DNA of 5,850 nucleotides from Ferrovaceae bacterium. Lineage in GTDB: Bacteria; Pseudomonadota; Gammaproteobacteria; Burkholderiales; Ferrovaceae. The translations under genes were made by a program, and so were the position numbers. Under the pieces are notes generated by a model. The model ran no database searches, was not told where the DNA came from, and worked only from the letters and a program-made list of their open reading frames with translations. Each line of letters starts with the position of its first letter. The stretch's first letter is position 1. Location: positions 1-5,850 of the forward strand of contig DAIDTL010000077.1 in the NCBI GenBank assembly GCA_027457225.1, read 5' to 3'. Positions 1 through 5,850 of this stretch are shown piece by piece.

Positions 1-1127
1 ACCAGAGCCAGCTTAATGTTGGGCGCCACTTTACGCCCCTTCAGGATGGCCGCAGCGGCGCGCAGATCCTCCAGACGCGAATTGGTGCAGGACCCGATGA
101 AAACCTTGTCAATGGCAATATCACTGATCGCCATGTTGGGCTGAAGATCCATGTAGCGTAACGCTCGTTCCATGCCTTCGCGCCGGGTATCATCGGGTTC
201 GAGTGCCGGATCCGGCACCCGGCCATTGACCACGACCACCATCTCGGGAGATGTGCCCCAGGTGACCAGCGGCTCAATGGTTTCGGAATTCAAAGTCACA
301 ACCTTGTCAAACCGGACGCCCTCGTCACTATGCAAGGTACGCCAGTAGGCCACGGCAGCTTCCCACTGGTTGCCCTTCGGTGCATAAGGGCGACCCTTGA
401 GATAGCGGATCGTTGTGTCATCCACGGCCACCATTCCGGCACGTGCACCAGCCTCTATCGCCATGTTGCACAGGGTCATGCGTCCTTCCATGGACAACCC
501 GCGGATGGTAGAACCCGCAAATTCCATGGCATGCCCCGTCCCACCTGCGGTCCCGATATGACCAATAATGGCCAACGCCACATCCTTGGCTGTTACTCCA
601 GGCGGCAACACCCCCTCCACACAGACTTGCATGGTTTTGGCTTTGCGCGTAAGCAATGTCTGCGTTGCCAGGACATGTTCGACTTCGGAAGTACCAATCC
701 CCATGGCCAATGCGGCGAAAGCACCGTGTGTGCTGGTATGGGAATCGCCACAAACAACCGTCATGCCGGGCAAGGTAGCACCCTGCTCAGGTCCGATGAC
801 ATGCACGATGCCCTGACGGTGGTCTCCCATGGGAAATTCGGTAATGCCATAGTGCCGACAATTGTCGTCCAGGGTTTCCACCTGCAGCCGCGACACCGGA
901 TCAGCGATAACCGTCTGTTGTGTCGTTGGCGTATTGTGATCAGCCGTAGCCAGAATGGAGTCCCGCCGCCAGAGACCCCGATTGGCCAGGCGCAATCCTT
1001 CAAAAGCCTGGGGACTGGTCACTTCATGGACCAGATGCCGGTCAATGTAGACCAAGGCAGTCCCATCGGGTTCTTCACGAACCACATGCGATTGCCAGAG
1101 TTTCTCGTAGAGCGATAAGGGATTCAT
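1..1127 (-). CDS. leuC: 3-isopropylmalate dehydratase large subunit (partial, C-terminus beyond left edge)
   Basis: LeuC, with the small subunit LeuD, isomerises 2-isopropylmalate to 3-isopropylmalate in cytosolic leucine synthesis, using a [4Fe-4S] cluster as in aconitase. The window holds the first 375 codons of an expected 465-470. Visible family blocks are LYEKLW near the N-terminus, YIDRHLVHEVTSPQAFEGLR (residues 27-46), CGDSHTSTHGAF (126-137), GTSEVEHVLATQ (145-156) and FIGSCTNSRLEDL (343-355). Cys347 in the last block is the first cluster ligand; the expected later Cys-x-x-Cys ligands lie outside the window. The ATG at 1127 is chosen because the protein begins just before the conserved LYEKL block and a GAGG Shine-Dalgarno (complement of 1138-1141) sits about ten bases upstream. 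The gene follows aroC on the same strand after 78 bp. leuD and leuB would be expected further downstream, which is inference. No frameshift is seen. Confidence 0.97.
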   Translation of the reverse strand, partial: MNPLSLYEKLWQSHVVREEPDGTALVYIDRHLVHEVTSPQAFEGLRLANRGLWRRDSILATADHNTPTTQQTVIADPVSRLQVETLDDNCRHYGITEFPMGDHRQGIVHVIGPEQGATLPGMTVVCGDSHTSTHGAFAALAMGIGTSEVEHVLATQTLLTRKAKTMQVCVEGVLPPGVTAKDVALAIIGHIGTAGGTGHAMEFAGSTIRGLSMEGRMTLCNMAIEAGARAGMVAVDDTTIRYLKGRPYAPKGNQWEAAVAYWRTLHSDEGVRFDKVVTLNSETIEPLVTWGTSPEMVVVVNGRVPDPALEPDDTRREGMERALRYMDLQPNMAISDIAIDKVFIGSCTNSRLEDLRAAAAILKGRKVAPNIKLAL

Positions 1128-1154
1128 AGCGTTACGGCCTCAAGTAGACCGTAA

Positions 1155-1183
1155 ATTATGACATAGAGCAGTAAACTCGAACA
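1155..1183 (-). promoter_or_regulatory. Candidate extended -10 promoter for leuC
   Basis: Read on the minus strand, the aroC-leuC gap contains CATAAT (complement of 1155-1160), five of six matches to the sigma-70 -10 box. It is directly preceded by TGT, giving an extended TGn motif. The element 17 bases further upstream (complement of 1178-1183, TGTTCG) is a poor -35 box. This could give leuC its own transcript in addition to read-through from aroC. No leucine-rich leader peptide or attenuator hairpin is visible in this short gap. The call rests on motif matching alone. Confidence 0.33.
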
Positions 1184-1205
1184 GATGCCCGAACCCCAAA
1201 GACTC

Positions 1206-2306
1206 TCAGGACGGGCTGGCGGGGATGCTCTTCATTGGCGAAACAACGTCGGCATTCTGCGCCCGATGACGTAAAGCGTGATCAATCAATACCAGTGCCA
1301 GCATGGCCTCGGCAATGGGGGTAGCGCGAATACCCACGCAGGGATCGTGCCGACCAGTCGTTTCTACTGTCATGGGTTGCCCCGCCAGATCCAGGGACTG
1401 GCGGGGCAGGCGAATACTGGAAGTGGGTTTGATGGCTATACTGACCAGAATGTCCTGGCCAGTGGAGATTCCCCCCAGCACTCCGCCGGACCGGTTGGAA
1501 AGAAACCCCTGGGGGGTCATTTCATCGCCATGTTCAGTGCCCTTTTGCGAAACGCTGGCAAACCCCGCTCCGATTTCCACTCCCTTGACGGCATTGATAC
1601 TGATCATGGCATAGGCGATTTCGGCATCCAGCCGGTCGTACACGGGTTCGCCCCAGCCCACAGGAACGCCACTTGCCACCACGTTGACCCGCGCCCCGAT
1701 GGAATCGCCTGATTTACGCAGGGCATCCATATAGGCTTCCAATTCAGGAACCAGCGTTGCATCTGCTGAAAAAAAAGGGTTGGCATTAACCGCGGCCCAA
1801 TCCCGGAAGGGAATGATGTGGGACCCTAACTGGGCCAGATACCCGCGAATACTGACTCCATAGCGTTGTTGCAACCATTTCTTGGCGATGGCTCCAGCTG
1901 CGACCCGCACGGCCGTTTCTCGGGCTGAAGCTCTTCCGCCGCCGCGAAAATCCCGGATCCCGTACTTTTGCAAGTAGGTATAGTCCGCATGCCCGGGGCG
2001 GAATGTTTGAACAATCTTGTTGTAATCCTGGGGCCGCTGATCTTCATTGCGAATCAGCAACCCGATGGGTGTTCCGGTCGTCCGCCCTTCAAATACTCCG
2101 GAAAGAATTTCGACCCGATCGGACTCTCTGCGTTGTGTAACATGGCGCGAAGTGCCAGGCTTGCGTCGATTCAACTCATGCTGAATATCGGCTTCAGAGA
2201 GCTCCAGCCCGGGCGGACAGCCATCCACGACACAACCCAGAGCCGGGCCGTGACTTTCGCCAAAGGATGTGACGCAGAATAACCGACCCAAGGTATTGCC
2301 GGACAT
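1206..2306 (-). CDS. aroC: Chorismate synthase
   Basis: AroC catalyses the last shikimate-pathway step in the cytosol, the 1,4-anti elimination of phosphate from 5-enolpyruvylshikimate-3-phosphate to give chorismate, and needs reduced FMN. The 366-residue product matches the usual bacterial length (about 350-370). All three family signatures are present: GESHG (16-20), the glycine/arginine block GGGRASARETA (122-132) and RHDPCVGIRATPIAEA (319-334). The conserved histidines His19 and His106 (in FRPGHADYT) are in place, as is the substrate-binding region RRKPGTSRH (47-55). The ATG at 2306 gives the standard N-terminus MSGNTLGRLF, and a GAGG Shine-Dalgarno (complement of 2316-2319) lies nine bases upstream. 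The gene is divergent from maeB and heads a same-strand pair with leuC. The last 15 or so residues look like a non-conserved tail. Identification is very secure. Confidence 0.98.
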   Translation of the reverse strand: MSGNTLGRLFCVTSFGESHGPALGCVVDGCPPGLELSEADIQHELNRRKPGTSRHVTQRRESDRVEILSGVFEGRTTGTPIGLLIRNEDQRPQDYNKIVQTFRPGHADYTYLQKYGIRDFRGGGRASARETAVRVAAGAIAKKWLQQRYGVSIRGYLAQLGSHIIPFRDWAAVNANPFFSADATLVPELEAYMDALRKSGDSIGARVNVVASGVPVGWGEPVYDRLDAEIAYAMISINAVKGVEIGAGFASVSQKGTEHGDEMTPQGFLSNRSGGVLGGISTGQDILVSIAIKPTSSIRLPRQSLDLAGQPMTVETTGRHDPCVGIRATPIAEAMLALVLIDHALRHRAQNADVVSPMKSIPASPS

Positions 2307-2341
2307 GCAGGGGAACCTCGCCTAATCGACCGCCAGAGTTT

Positions 2342-2350
2342 AACATAGCA
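2342..2350 (-). promoter_or_regulatory. Candidate extended -10 element for aroC
   Basis: On the minus strand the sequence TGCTATGTT (complement of 2342-2350) reads as an extended -10: a TGn followed by TATGTT, four of six matches to TATAAT. No good -35 box is present at normal spacing. It lies about 36 bases upstream of the aroC start, leaving room for a short leader containing the GAGG ribosome site. The call rests on motif matching only; another start point within 2320-2400 is possible. Confidence 0.3.
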
Positions 2351-2351
2351 C

Positions 2352-2380
2352 TTGGGGCAGTTTTAGGCCTACCTTACAAT
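2352..2380 (+). promoter_or_regulatory. Candidate sigma-70 promoter for maeB
   Basis: TTGGGG (2352-2357) and TACAAT (2375-2380) are separated by exactly 17 bases. They match the -35 consensus at three of six positions (the TTG) and the -10 consensus at five of six. A start near 2386-2388 would give a leader of about 35 nucleotides carrying the hairpin at 2391-2408 and the ribosome site before maeB. It is the best plus-strand promoter match in the intergenic region. It would drive maeB and probably the downstream carboxypeptidase gene. Confidence 0.5.
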
Positions 2381-2390
2381 CGGGGACACA

Positions 2391-2408
2391 TCGGCAGTCT
2401 TTTGCCGA
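2391..2408 (+). promoter_or_regulatory. Small hairpin in the maeB leader
   Basis: TCGGCA (2391-2396) and TGCCGA (2403-2408) form a perfect six-base inverted repeat around the loop GTCTTT. It ends three bases before the maeB Shine-Dalgarno (GAGG at 2413-2416). It is not an intrinsic terminator, because no T-run follows. It could stabilise the transcript's 5' end, affect ribosome access, or be a protein-binding half-site pair at the DNA level. None of these roles is shown by the sequence. Confidence 0.4.
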
Positions 2409-2421
2409 CAGAGAGGATTTC

Positions 2422-4689
2422 ATGCTGGACGATCTGCGCAAGAATGCATTGGATTATCACCGCTACCCCACTCCAGGAAAAATCGAAATCAGTGCGACCA
2501 AACCATTGGCCACCCAAGCTGACCTGGGGTTGGCCTATACGCCTGGCGTTGCTGCTGCCTGTGAGGCCATTCAAGCAAACCCGGAAGAAGCCCGGTTCCT
2601 GACAGGGCGGGCCAATCTGGTGGGAGTCGTCACCAATGGGACTGCAGTGCTGGGTCTGGGTGCCATCGGCCCCCTTGCCGCAAAGCCGGTCATGGAAGGC
2701 AAAGTTGTCCTGTTCAAGAAATTTGCCGGGATAGACTGTTTTGACATTGAACTCAACGAAAATAATGTGGATAAACTGGTCGATGCGATCGCCGCGCTGG
2801 AACCCACTTTTGGCGGTATCAATCTGGAAGACATCAAGGCCCCGGAATGTTTTGAAGTGGAACGCCGCCTGCGTGAGCGGCTCAAGATTCCCGTGTTTCA
2901 TGACGACCAGCATGGTACGGCGATCATTGTCGCAGCAGCCATCCTGAATGGACTTGCCGTGGTGGGAAAGGACATCCGCAACGTCCGTTTGGTCACTTCG
3001 GGTGCAGGTGCCGCGGCTTTGTCCTGCCTCGACATGCTGGTGGCTCTTGGAATGCCCCGTGAACATATCTTCGTCACCGACCTGGCTGGCGTGGCGTACA
3101 CGGGTCGCAAAGAACTGATGGACCCTAATAAGGCCCGTTACTGCCGGGATACCCAGGCACGTACCCTGGCCGATATCATTCCCGGTGCGGACGTCTTTTT
3201 GGGCCTCTCTGCGGGAGGCGTACTGAAACAGGACATGGTGCGCGCCATGGCCAATGACCCTCTCATCCTGGCATTGGCAAATCCCGAACCAGAAATCCTG
3301 CCGGAACTTGTACGTGCAGTACGCAGTGACGCCATCATTGCTACCGGACGCTCAGACTATCCCAATCAGGTCAACAATGTACTGTGTTTTCCCTTCATTT
3401 TCCGGGGAGCGTTGGATGTGGGCGCAACCACAATCAATGAGCCCATGAAAATTGCAGCCGTGCTTGCCATCGCTGATCTCTCCAGAGCCGAACAATCCGA
3501 TATCGTGGCGGAGGCCTATGGCAGTCAACCTACGGCTTTTGGTCCGGAGTACCTGATTCCGAAACCCTTTGATCCGCGTCTGATTGTCAAAATTGCTTCT
3601 GCTGTGGCGCAAGCCGCCATGGATAGCGGCGTGGCCACGCATCCCATTCAGGACATGGAGGCTTACCGCGATCGGCTCAATCAGTTTGTCTACCATTCCG
3701 GACTGGTTATGCGCCCGGTATTTGCGCGCGCCAAAGCCTCCCCGCGTCGTATCGTATTTGCGGAAGGCGAGGACGAACGGGTGCTGCAGGCTGTGCAAAC
3801 GATTTGTGACGAACATCTCGCCAAACCCATTCTGATTGGCCGTCCTGAAGTCATTGAGATGAGGATCCAGCGATTGGGTCTGCGCATTAAAGCGGGACAA
3901 GAATTCGAAATGGTCAACGTCAATTCTGACCCGCGTTATCGCGAATACTGGCAGCTTTACCTTCAGATCATGGAGCGTCACGGTGTGACGCCCCAACTGG
4001 CAAAACACGAAGTCTATCGGGAACCCACGCTAACCTCGGCACTCATGGTCAAGCGCGGCGAAGCAGACGGTATGATTTGTGGCTGCATCGGGCGCTACGC
4101 GGCCCATTTGCACTACGTAAAAAATGTACTCGGCCTGAAACCTGAAATTTCCTGTCCGGCGGCAATGAATATGTTGCTCAACCCCAAAGGGACTTTTTTC
4201 GTTTGTGACACCTATGTTAATCCTGACCCCTCTGCCGAACAGATGGCCGAAATCGTTGCCATGGCAGCAGAAGAAGTTCAGCGATTTGGTATCGTGCCAC
4301 GAGTGGCGTTGCTCTCCCATTCATCTTTTGGCAGTTCAAATTCACCCTCATCACTGAAGATGCGCAAAGCGCTTGAGTTGATCCAGCAGCGCCTGCCAAA
4401 ATTGGAAATTGATGGTGAGATGCATGCCGACGCCGCCATTTCGGACGAGATTCGACAACGGGTCATGCCGGGTTCGCGACTCAAGGGCCGCGCTAATCTC
4501 CTGGTCATGCCGACGCTGGATGCGGCCAACATTTCATATAATCTGGTGCGTGTCATCGGCGACAATGTAACGGTTGGGCCCATTCTGCTGGGAATCAATG
4601 CTGCGGCGCATATCCTCACACCCACTGTCACTGTCCGACGCATTGTCAATATGACTGCGTTGACCGTGGTGGATGCTCAACATCGCTGA
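2422..4689 (+). CDS. maeB: Malic enzyme with C-terminal phosphotransacetylase-like domain (MaeB type)
   Basis: MaeB oxidatively decarboxylates malate to pyruvate with NADP+ (NAD+ in some homologues), feeding pyruvate and NADPH from the TCA cycle in the cytosol. The 755 residues match the two-domain family (E. coli MaeB is about 760). The N-terminal malic domain shows YTPGV (catalytic Tyr39), VMEGK (Lys94), metal-binding Glu136-Asp137 in GGINLEDIKAPE, and FHDDQHGTA (159-167, Asp161-Asp162). The Rossmann domain has GAGAAA (194-199), NPEPE (287-291) and SDYPNQVNN (311-319). Residues from about 430 to the end form a phosphotransacetylase-like domain, with SHSSFGSSNSPSS (632-644) and DGEMHADAA (664-672). 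Such domains in MaeB proteins are generally considered regulatory (acetyl-CoA sensing, oligomerisation) rather than catalytic. The ATG at 2422 has GAGG at 2413-2416, five bases upstream. Cofactor preference cannot be settled: Asp220 ends strand beta2, which is compatible with NAD+ use. The next gene starts six bases after the stop, in the same frame. Confidence 0.96.
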   Translation: MLDDLRKNALDYHRYPTPGKIEISATKPLATQADLGLAYTPGVAAACEAIQANPEEARFLTGRANLVGVVTNGTAVLGLGAIGPLAAKPVMEGKVVLFKKFAGIDCFDIELNENNVDKLVDAIAALEPTFGGINLEDIKAPECFEVERRLRERLKIPVFHDDQHGTAIIVAAAILNGLAVVGKDIRNVRLVTSGAGAAALSCLDMLVALGMPREHIFVTDLAGVAYTGRKELMDPNKARYCRDTQARTLADIIPGADVFLGLSAGGVLKQDMVRAMANDPLILALANPEPEILPELVRAVRSDAIIATGRSDYPNQVNNVLCFPFIFRGALDVGATTINEPMKIAAVLAIADLSRAEQSDIVAEAYGSQPTAFGPEYLIPKPFDPRLIVKIASAVAQAAMDSGVATHPIQDMEAYRDRLNQFVYHSGLVMRPVFARAKASPRRIVFAEGEDERVLQAVQTICDEHLAKPILIGRPEVIEMRIQRLGLRIKAGQEFEMVNVNSDPRYREYWQLYLQIMERHGVTPQLAKHEVYREPTLTSALMVKRGEADGMICGCIGRYAAHLHYVKNVLGLKPEISCPAAMNMLLNPKGTFFVCDTYVNPDPSAEQMAEIVAMAAEEVQRFGIVPRVALLSHSSFGSSNSPSSLKMRKALELIQQRLPKLEIDGEMHADAAISDEIRQRVMPGSRLKGRANLLVMPTLDAANISYNLVRVIGDNVTVGPILLGINAAAHILTPTVTVRRIVNMTALTVVDAQHR

Positions 4690-4695
4690 CATCCC

Positions 4696-5670
4696 ATGGC
4701 CAATCATCTGCCTCGCAGACTGCAGCCCGGTGCAACCATCGGCATCTGCGCGCCTTCCGGTTTCATCACTGAACCCGGCTCTCTGGAAATTGCCATTCTG
4801 TATCTCACCGAACGTGGATACCGAGTCATACCAGCGCCGCACACCAAGGACCGATGGGAATATTTTGCAGGAACCGATTTCGATCGTCTGAATGACTTCA
4901 ATGCCTTCGTCCGCGATCCAAAGATCGACGTAATCATGGCTGCTCGCGGTGGTTACGGCATCACCCGCCTGTTGCCTGGTCTGGATTTTGAGGCTATTGC
5001 CCAATCGGGAAAAACTATTGTGGGGTTCAGTGATCTTACCGCACTCCATCTTGCCCTACTGGCTCAAACAGGCATGGTCACTTTTGCGGGACCGATGGCC
5101 TGCCCGGATTTTGGGCACCACAACCGCAGCACACTGCACGCCGTGCACTTCGAACAAATGCTTCAATCCGCCACGCATCGCTCCCCCCCGGTAAAAATGC
5201 CTTTTTCGGCTTCAGATGGTGAAGCCGGCCACCTGCTTCGTTCTCAGGTAGGGTCTGGTATTGAAGGGACCCTCTGGGGCGGGAATCTGTCCCTCGTCGC
5301 ACACCTGGTGGGTACGCCCTATATGCCCCACATCGAGGATGGCATTCTGTTTTTGGAAGAAGTTAATGAAGAACCTTATAAAATCGAACGAATGCTCATG
5401 CAGCTGCACCATGCCGGTATTCTGCGAAAACAGCGTGCCATTCTGCTGGGTCAGTTCAATCGTTGTGAGCCCACCGATGCTTCAGCAGCACCCTATACGC
5501 TCAAAAGCGTCGTGGATTTTTTGAAAGGATGGATTCATGCGCCAGTGTTGCAAAATATGCCCTTCGGTCATGTCCGCGATAAAATCACCCTGCCTGTAGG
5601 TGGCCATGCGCTGATCACGTTGCTTGATGAACGACACTATCAGATAACTTTCAGCCAGTACAATTCCTGA
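4696..5670 (+). CDS. ldcA: Peptidase family S66 LD-carboxypeptidase (LdcA/MccF-like)
   Basis: S66 enzymes are cytosolic serine peptidases. LdcA removes the terminal D-Ala from murein tetrapeptides during cell-wall recycling; the related MccF cleaves microcin C-type toxic nucleotide-peptides. The 324 residues fit the family (about 300-350). Visible are the N-terminal strand TIGICAPSG (14-22), ARGGYGITRLL (83-93), the nucleophile elbow GFSDLTALH (Ser112), LWGGNLSL (193-200), FLEEVNEEPYKIERML (219-234, probable catalytic Glu221) and MPFGH (288-292, His292). The full Ser-Glu-His set is therefore present. No signal peptide is seen. The ATG at 4696 lies six bases after the maeB stop and places the family's first strand correctly. 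No Shine-Dalgarno stands at normal spacing (a GGTGGATG lies about 20 bases upstream), so translation is probably coupled to maeB. LdcA is favoured over MccF because no peptide-antibiotic genes are nearby, but that is inference. The gene is convergent with the rRNA operon. Confidence 0.9.
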   Translation: MANHLPRRLQPGATIGICAPSGFITEPGSLEIAILYLTERGYRVIPAPHTKDRWEYFAGTDFDRLNDFNAFVRDPKIDVIMAARGGYGITRLLPGLDFEAIAQSGKTIVGFSDLTALHLALLAQTGMVTFAGPMACPDFGHHNRSTLHAVHFEQMLQSATHRSPPVKMPFSASDGEAGHLLRSQVGSGIEGTLWGGNLSLVAHLVGTPYMPHIEDGILFLEEVNEEPYKIERMLMQLHHAGILRKQRAILLGQFNRCEPTDASAAPYTLKSVVDFLKGWIHAPVLQNMPFGHVRDKITLPVGGHALITLLDERHYQITFSQYNS

Positions 5671-5690
5671 AGCCTCAACCGGTTAGGCCC

Positions 5691-5730
5691 ATAAAAGCCG
5701 AAGCCCCCATGCGGGTACGCACAGGGGCTT
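5691..5730 (-). terminator. Intrinsic terminator of the rRNA operon
   Basis: On the minus strand, AAGCCCC (complement of 5724-5730) pairs with GGGGCTT (complement of 5701-5707). An inner stem TGTGCG/CGCATG closes on the loop TACC, making a 13-bp stem with two G-U wobbles and no mismatch. A short T-run (complement of 5693-5696) follows after CGGC. It lies about 30 bases downstream of the 5S 3' end, as expected for the end of an rrn operon. Read from the plus strand, the same stem has two C-A mismatches and no good T-run after it, so any terminator role for the carboxypeptidase transcript would be weaker. Confidence 0.8.
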
Positions 5731-5735
5731 GGGTT

Positions 5736-5753
5736 GGCCTCACTATCAAGGCC
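5736..5753. repeat. Short inverted repeat between 5S rRNA and its terminator
   Basis: GGCCT (5736-5740) and AGGCC (5749-5753) form a perfect five-base inverted repeat around an eight-base loop, directly after the 5S 3' end in the minus-strand transcript. A third copy, AGGCC at 5685-5689, lies on the far side of the terminator and could pair with 5736-5740 instead. It may be a trailer stem relevant to 5S processing, or chance. Five base pairs alone are weak evidence. Confidence 0.3.
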
Positions 5754-5760
5754 CGGTAGG

Positions 5761-5850
5761 GAGTCTGGCGGTGACCTACTTTCGCATGGGTAATCCACAC
5801 TATCATCGGCGCAATCTCGTTTCACGGCCCTGTTCGGGATGGGAAGGGGT
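5761..5850 (-). rRNA. rrf: 5S ribosomal RNA (partial, 5' end beyond right edge)
   Basis: The complement of this stretch reads as the 3' three-quarters of a bacterial 5S rRNA. From its 5' side it shows CCCATCCCGAAC (loop C region), GTGAAAC, GCGCCGATGATAGTG (loop E/helix IV region), CCCATGCGAAAGTAGG and the closing CACCGCCAGACTC. About 90 of roughly 117-120 nucleotides are present. The 3' end is set near 5761 by comparison with known 5S ends and is uncertain by a few bases. 23S rRNA should lie beyond the right edge, as 5S is normally last in the operon. The sequence style is beta/gamma-proteobacterial, judged from memory. Confidence 0.95.

Noticed and set aside
330..1118. 262-codon open frame on the plus strand opposite leuC
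   Set aside because: It lies wholly antisense to a clear leuC. Its translation is rich in His, Gly and Arg, has no recognisable domain, and no ribosome site supports it; it is a shadow of leuC codon usage.
2374..3066. 230-codon open frame on the minus strand opposite the start of maeB
   Set aside because: It is antisense to the conserved malic-enzyme domain, has no family resemblance, and runs across the candidate maeB promoter and leader; most likely a shadow frame.
3352..4008. 218-codon open frame on the minus strand inside maeB
   Set aside because: It overlaps the malic/phosphotransacetylase junction of an intact gene, has shadow-like composition and shows no recognisable domain.
4687..4689. 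The maeB TGA considered as a selenocysteine codon
   Set aside because: MaeB ends here at its normal length, no selenoprotein family is involved, and no convincing SECIS-like hairpin was seen just downstream.
4534..5049. 171-codon minus-strand frame spanning the maeB-carboxypeptidase junction
   Set aside because: Both overlapped plus-strand genes have conserved motifs throughout this stretch, and the antisense product shows none.
5672..5688. Imperfect palindrome GCCTCAACCGGTTAGGC after the carboxypeptidase stop, considered as its terminator
   Set aside because: The stem is short with a bulged C and leaves only a CCGG loop, and no T-run follows on the plus strand; it does not meet intrinsic-terminator criteria.
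5640..5825. 61-codon minus-strand frame at the right end
   Set aside because: It runs through the 5S rRNA 3' part and the rRNA terminator, so it is not a protein gene.

Overview
This window looks like ordinary chromosomal housekeeping DNA from a moderately GC-rich proteobacterium. The beta/gamma side is the best guess: the AroC and two-domain MaeB sequences resemble proteobacterial versions, and so does the partial 5S rRNA. The genus cannot be fixed from the sequence alone. All genes are intact except the two cut by the window edges. No mobile element, CRISPR array, tRNA or phage signature was seen.

Layout: positions 1-1127 (minus) hold the first 375 codons of leuC, the large subunit of isopropylmalate isomerase; its C-terminus lies outside the left edge. 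Just upstream on the same strand, aroC (chorismate synthase) occupies 1206-2306. The 78-bp gap shows no clear terminator, so the two may be co-transcribed, with a possible extra promoter directly before leuC. A 115-bp divergent intergenic region (2307-2421) separates aroC from maeB. It holds overlapping candidate promoters for both directions and a small leader hairpin before maeB.

On the plus strand, maeB (2422-4689) encodes a full-length malic enzyme fused to a phosphotransacetylase-like domain. Six bases later comes an S66-family LD-carboxypeptidase gene (4696-5670), probably co-transcribed. That pair converges on the 3' end of a ribosomal RNA operon running on the minus strand. From 5S towards lower coordinates the order is: partial 5S rRNA (about 5761 to beyond 5850), a short trailer, then a strong hairpin terminator (about 5691-5730).

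Functionally, leuC belongs to leucine synthesis and aroC closes the shikimate pathway. maeB links the TCA cycle to pyruvate and NADPH, and the carboxypeptidase probably trims recycled cell-wall peptides. No single pathway unites them. The points most worth a second look are small: maeB and the carboxypeptidase gene share a reading frame, separated by one UGA and two codons; the maeB C-terminal domain appears to lack the Ser-Arg pair of active phosphotransacetylases; and the rRNA terminator pairs fully only as minus-strand RNA. I found no convincing evidence of a previously undescribed system.
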